Virus record (IMG/VR): IMGVR_UViG_3300025137_000314
Coordinates: 1-22,986 of that record
DNA: 22,986 nt
Source: a virus
Strand: one strand, 5' to 3'
Shown: in pieces, positions 20,336 to 22,986 of the stretch
How the letters are laid out: each line of letters starts with the position of its first letter
Numbering within the stretch: position 1 is the first letter of the stretch
Made by a program: the position numbers and the translations under genes
Notes under the pieces: model-generated
Databases searched by the model: none
What the model saw: only the letters and a program-made list of their open reading frames with translations
What the model was told of the DNA's origin: nothing

Positions 20336-20350
20336 TTGGTGCGAAGCACC

Positions 20351-21295
20351 ATGACAAGCAAACACAGCAAAAAGACGATGACGACAATAACGCAAATGGA
20401 GACAACTCCTGAACAATGGGGAGTTGCACCTTACACAGTAAGGAAACTCAGGATGGATATGAAACTCAAAACCAACTGTCCGACCTGTTCCAAATATGGT
20501 CAAGGTTATGGCGGAAATAATGTATCACGATATATGCTTAACGATGAATATGCAATCCGAGGGGAATTGCTAGAAAGAGATGGAGAAGGTGGCTACAATT
20601 TTACTACTGAAAAAGTCCAAGCGGCATTCAATAAATATACATACACCGAAGAAGAAGTTTTAGATTATCTTGGTGTAGATGTTGAAGAAATGATTACTGA
20701 ATATGGATGGGTTGAAATCAATCGAGGTCAGACCACATTAGCAAAGGCAAAAAAAGATATTGCTTGGCAATTAATTCACAACACATTCAGATACAACAAA
20801 GGTGCAAACGCTGTTGCATTCAGAACAGTATTTACTGCTGTTAGTTTACCATGTCCTGACTGTGCAAATGGTCAAGTTAGGTCGAACAGATACACAGGAC
20901 TTTACCTACCAAACTCAACAGGATATGTAATGAAGTTATTCAAGGATGTAAAAGTCAATGCTCACTACCCTGCATGGCCTCAAGGAACTACCTTCCCATC
21001 CAAGTATGATGGATGCGATTGTGAAGCGTGTGGAAAGACCATCAGGAAGTCAGGAACATACGCTGTGGTTGCTAAGAGAGATGACGGAACAAGTGTTGGA
21101 ATGTTCGTAGGTAATGCTTGCATCAAGAAGTTCGGATTCAAGGCTTTCAAAACACAAGATGCTCAAGCAGAATCATGGGCTAAGAAAGTATCATCACGTT
21201 CATCAAAAGAAGAAGATATGGTGATAGATGTTTACTACCGTTCAAAGAAAACTTTTGAAGGTGTGGATGTTTCAACTGTTGATGATTTATCCTGA
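20351..21295 (+). CDS. 314-residue multi-zinc-finger protein
   Basis: From ATG at 20351 (MTSKHSKKTMTTITQMETTP). Zinc motifs: CPTC at 43-46, CPDC at 168-171, and CDCEACGKTI near 222-231 with GNACIKKFGF at 254-263 completing a DUF6011-like finger, as in the 719-residue protein. The middle is alpha/beta (EEVLDYLGVDVEEMITEYGW). The C-terminal 23 residues (IDVYYRSKKTFEGVDVSTVD) recur in the small protein at 22135. Function unknown; likely nucleic-acid binding or a scaffold. It stands alone on the plus strand between a strong promoter and terminator T2, so it is an independent unit, perhaps early. Confidence 0.75.
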   Translation: MTSKHSKKTMTTITQMETTPEQWGVAPYTVRKLRMDMKLKTNCPTCSKYGQGYGGNNVSRYMLNDEYAIRGELLERDGEGGYNFTTEKVQAAFNKYTYTEEEVLDYLGVDVEEMITEYGWVEINRGQTTLAKAKKDIAWQLIHNTFRYNKGANAVAFRTVFTAVSLPCPDCANGQVRSNRYTGLYLPNSTGYVMKLFKDVKVNAHYPAWPQGTTFPSKYDGCDCEACGKTIRKSGTYAVVAKRDDGTSVGMFVGNACIKKFGFKAFKTQDAQAESWAKKVSSRSSKEEDMVIDVYYRSKKTFEGVDVSTVDDLS

Positions 21296-21300
21296 AAGAT

Positions 21301-21350
21301 TACGCAACCATTTGGGGGAGTCGCTTAGGTGGCTTCCCCATTTTTTTATT
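21301..21350 (+). terminator. Intrinsic terminator T2
   Basis: GGGGGAG (21314-21320) and CTTCCCC (21333-21339) form the stem, followed by a run of seven T. The lead TACGCAACCATTTGGGGG resembles T1 and T3, but the loop is longer and the stem has a mismatch. Confidence 0.7.
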
Positions 21351-21355
21351 TCAAA

Positions 21356-21369
21356 TGTTGAGGCCAACA
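21356..21369 (-). repeat. Dispersed 14-bp element, copy 14
   Basis: TGTTGAGGCCAACA, between terminator T2 and the stop of the 93-residue gene. Confidence 0.8.
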
Positions 21370-21651
21370 TCATTGAAACTTAATTCTCCAATCCACCAAC
21401 AACTCACGAAACTGTTTCATCGAGATTTGTTTCCATACTTTTTGACTCTCATCTTTCTCTATCAGAAACATATCAACTGCAACAATATCATCCATCATCA
21501 TTATTTGTTCCCTGACCCAACTGACCAGCAACAAGTCTGATGATTGGAATACAGATGTCTGAGACTTCCTTCCATGAGCATCTATTGCTATCCCACTAAG
21601 TCTTACTTCTCTCTTCATTCCTGTGCCTACAAAATACGATATTGATGTCAT
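21370..21651 (-). CDS. 93-residue hypothetical protein
   Basis: From ATG at 21651 (MTSISYFVGTGMKREVRLSG; an upstream TTG at 21669 is less likely). Strand-helix-strand pattern: GIAIDAHGRKSQTSVFQSSD, LLLVSWVREQIMMMDDIVAV and FLIEKDESQKVWKQISMKQF. No family is recognised. Its stop abuts a dispersed 14-bp element (21356-21369), as does the 95-residue gene at 7089. It converges on the 314-residue gene. Confidence 0.6.
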   Translation of the reverse strand: MTSISYFVGTGMKREVRLSGIAIDAHGRKSQTSVFQSSDLLLVSWVREQIMMMDDIVAVDMFLIEKDESQKVWKQISMKQFRELLVDWRIKFQ

Positions 21652-21888
21652 CCTGAATACGCCCTGCAATTAGTCAAGATGTCAAGCGGATAATCAAGGT
21701 TGTGAAAAACACAGGATAGAGTCAGATACGGAATTAGTCAGAAACGTATCAATAGAGACAATCCTAGCCACTTCAATACTAAACAGGTCAATCTGTATCA
21801 CCCCCATAGAAAAGCGTGGCTCTAATCGGCCTCTATTTGTGTGCTGGCTGTGATGTTAGGAGATGAGATAGTAATGACATCACATTAT

Positions 21889-21929
21889 CAGATAGGATTC
21901 CATATGTCAACCCCTGAATATCCTATCTG
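21889..21929. repeat. Perfect 10-bp inverted repeat, 21-nt loop
   Basis: CAGATAGGAT and ATCCTATCTG. No T-run follows on either strand, so it is not an intrinsic terminator; a protein-binding site or RNA hairpin is possible. Confidence 0.5.
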
Positions 21930-21977
21930 CATTAACCAGCAAATATTAATCGGGATTACGATGGTTATTGAATGAGA

Positions 21978-21991
21978 TGTTGAAGCCAACA
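21978..21991 (-). repeat. Dispersed 14-bp element, copy 15
   Basis: TGTTGAAGCCAACA, in the non-coding spacer, 622 bp after copy 14. Confidence 0.8.
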
Positions 21992-22081
21992 TTGTTCGCA
22001 TCTGCACGAAACAGAAATCTCAAACCGTTATGACAAGATTCGGTTATTGACGAACAAGATGTTCAACCCTGAAATTGAAAA

Positions 22082-22129
22082 TAAAAAAAGGGGAGATGGC
22101 CGAAGCCATCCCCCCGATTTGGTTAGGTA
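22082..22129 (-). terminator. Intrinsic terminator T3 (UUCG tetraloop)
   Basis: On the minus strand: lead TACCTAACCAAATCGGGGG, stem 22115-22105 with 22100-22090, loop TTCG, then seven T. It ends the 126-residue gene. Lead and loop match T1 while the stem pairs differ in a compensating way. Confidence 0.85.
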
Positions 22130-22134
22130 ATTAT

Positions 22135-22515
22135 TCAGTTAAGTGCTTCCCATCCACTAGGCTGACATGAGTAATATGTTTCATTGATTCTTACAACATC
22201 GAATATTGACATTGAAGTGTGGCCGATTCCTATTTCTCCCATCCAATCTTGATGGCCGCCAGCATGGTGTCCTACTGATAGTGGGTTTCCTCTAAAGCAG
22301 TTCATAGTTCCATAGATGTCCTCTAGTATATCATCATCATCTTGGTTATCATCATCTAGTGTGCTAACTACTTGGTCAGATACAAAAAGAGGAAGTGCAA
22401 TGTGAGTTATATCTAGTGTATCAACTGTTGGTTCAGTCCAACGGCCTATTCCTGAGAAAGATTTCCTACTTCTGTAATATATTTCTATTTGGTTTTCTGT
22501 ATTTTCTGTTGTCAT
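22135..22515 (-). CDS. 126-residue protein with YYRS motif and hTSMS segment
   Basis: From ATG at 22515 (MTTENTENQIEIYYRSRKSF), with a ribosome site GGAGATGA before it. The frame is open to an ATG at 22560, but that codon lies upstream of the predicted RNA start (about 22541), so 22515 is preferred. IEIYYRSRKSFSGIG...TVDTL repeats the C-terminal motif of the 314-residue protein. The centre is acidic (STLDDDNQDDDDILEDIYG). The C-terminus, GHTSMSIFDVVRINETYYSC, resembles an hTSMSxxDxV segment I have seen in phage and plasmid proteins of unknown function. Role unknown. Confidence 0.65.
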   Translation of the reverse strand: MTTENTENQIEIYYRSRKSFSGIGRWTEPTVDTLDITHIALPLFVSDQVVSTLDDDNQDDDDILEDIYGTMNCFRGNPLSVGHHAGGHQDWMGEIGIGHTSMSIFDVVRINETYYSCQPSGWEALN

Positions 22516-22561
22516 TTTTTCATCTCCGTGTGCGTTTTCGCATTCTAACGGAAGTAGCATC

Positions 22562-22572
22562 AGTATATCAAT
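22562..22572 (-). promoter_or_regulatory. Candidate promoter of the 126-residue gene
   Basis: Minus strand ATTGATATACT, similar to the core of the plus-strand twin promoters. RNA would start near 22541, giving a 26-nt leader with a small GCG-AAAA-CGC hairpin and a ribosome site. Confidence 0.5.
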
Positions 22573-22600
22573 ACTACTAATCTGACTATTCCTTTAGGAA

Positions 22601-22614
22601 TGTTGAGTTCAACA
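22601..22614. repeat. Dispersed 14-bp element, copy 16
   Basis: TGTTGAGTTCAACA, between two small genes, 623 bp after copy 15; symmetric outer halves. Confidence 0.8.
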
Positions 22615-22621
22615 TGGAATC

Positions 22622-22948
22622 TTATTCATTCTCGCTCAGGGCATTTCTGATTTTCATCAAACAAAGTCTGCAAGTTACATTCTCAATTCTGCTAGTCGCA
22701 ACAATTGCATTCATCCCTTCATTGAACGAAGTCATCTCAACATCTAATTGTTTGATTCTAGCCTGACTCAGAAAGCCCTGCGTCTGTGTAGAGAGACAAC
22801 CAAAGGCATAGCGATTACCAGCCTTAGTCCATACTACAAAGTGCATTACTCGATTGATTGGTTTGCTACCAGCAAGTGCCTCAGTAGCATTTGGATATTT
22901 GATGGATAGAAATCTTTTCATTCGCCATCGTTCATGTTCTGACTTCAC
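22622..22948 (-). CDS. 108-residue zinc-ribbon protein
   Basis: GTG at 22948 gives MKSEHERWRMKRFLSIKYPN; the ATG at 22921 (MKRFLSIKYPNATEALAG, 99 residues) is a good alternative. RVMHFVVWTKAGNRYAFGCL and, near the C-terminus, NVTCRLCLMKIRNAL give the order His...Gly...C...CxxC, the same pattern as the 81-residue protein at 16342 and many small phage zinc proteins. The middle (QARIKQLDVEMTSFNEGMNA) is helical. Single zinc site predicted. A 14-bp element lies 7 nt after the stop. Confidence 0.6.
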   Translation of the reverse strand: MKSEHERWRMKRFLSIKYPNATEALAGSKPINRVMHFVVWTKAGNRYAFGCLSTQTQGFLSQARIKQLDVEMTSFNEGMNAIVATSRIENVTCRLCLMKIRNALSENE

Positions 22949-22986
22949 TATCCTATCCGAGATAGTCGAAGGTTATTCTTGTTGTT

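Larger units (their letters stand above)
21670..22081. other. Spacer without genes
   Basis: No convincing frame on either strand. Contains a perfect 10-bp inverted repeat (21889-21898 with 21920-21929), a 14-bp element (21978-21991), and an ACCCCTGA segment shared with spacers near 6965 and 18970. The minus-strand version of that segment continues into ACATATG both here and near 18965. Confidence 0.45.

Noticed and set aside
20240-20503. Minus-strand 87-residue frame
   Set aside because: Antisense to the twin promoter and start of the 314-residue gene; Cys/His/Arg-rich shadow composition.
1-22986. tRNA or rRNA genes
   Set aside because: I looked for TTCRANNC arms and paired acceptor stems in the spacers and found no consistent cloverleaf.

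Overview
The window looks like part of the genome of a tailed double-stranded DNA virus (head-tail morphology). It is A+T-rich and compactly coded. It carries a large terminase, a portal fused to a MuF-type head protein, a gp10-like head-tail protein cut by the left edge, a candidate small terminase, a solitary DNA methyltransferase and many very small zinc-binding proteins. An archaeal host is likely. Several genes start 26 nt downstream of a TATA-like box, the spacing expected for archaeal leaderless transcripts, and ribosome sites, where present, resemble GGAG(N)TGA. One membrane protein combines an LDL-receptor class A motif with GCTDPxAxNYD...DDGSCxY repeats, a combination I associate with Marine Group II archaea (Poseidoniales). 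The host assignment is inference; no tRNA or ribosomal gene is present to anchor it.

Layout. 1-4751 (minus): four small membrane proteins (two-helix/coiled-coil, SAP-domain, XhlA-like, LDLa/GCTDP), then portal-MuF, then the gp10-like protein. 4877-6836 (plus): two small proteins ending in a strong terminator, then the large terminase. 7075-18290 (minus): a long accessory region. It begins upstream with the methyltransferase and runs through a chain of genes, most sharing ATGA overlaps or lying a few bases apart, including zinc microproteins, a PHD-like finger, an ADP-ribosyltransferase-like protein and a transglutaminase-like protein. It continues through a leader with a predicted H-type pseudoknot, more small genes, and a 719-residue zinc-finger protein. 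18257-19236: almost a kilobase without a convincing gene, holding inverted repeats and gene-like fragments; a candidate origin or control region. 19237-20186 (minus): candidate small terminase and a winged-helix-like protein. 20319-21350 (plus): a 314-residue zinc-finger protein. 21370-22948 (minus): three small genes.

The main finding is a 14-bp bipartite element, TGTTGRNNYCAACA, present 16 times where about 0.01 copies would be expected by chance. Fourteen copies fit the asymmetric form TGTTGGNNTCAACA. Many lie at gene boundaries or on start codons, and the orientation flips across the 18-19 kb gap. This resembles the stoperator or chromosome-organising sites of other systems, but no binding protein can be assigned. 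Other non-coding structure includes three related intrinsic terminators with covarying stems, two nearly identical plus-strand promoters, and a minus-strand promoter class in which the TATA box runs into GGTGGG.

Proposed logic: packaging and head genes are expressed from CGATAAA-type or leaderless promoters. The accessory operon probably modifies viral DNA and reprograms the host with compact zinc-binding and enzyme-like proteins. The dispersed 14-bp element may allow one protein to act across the whole genome.
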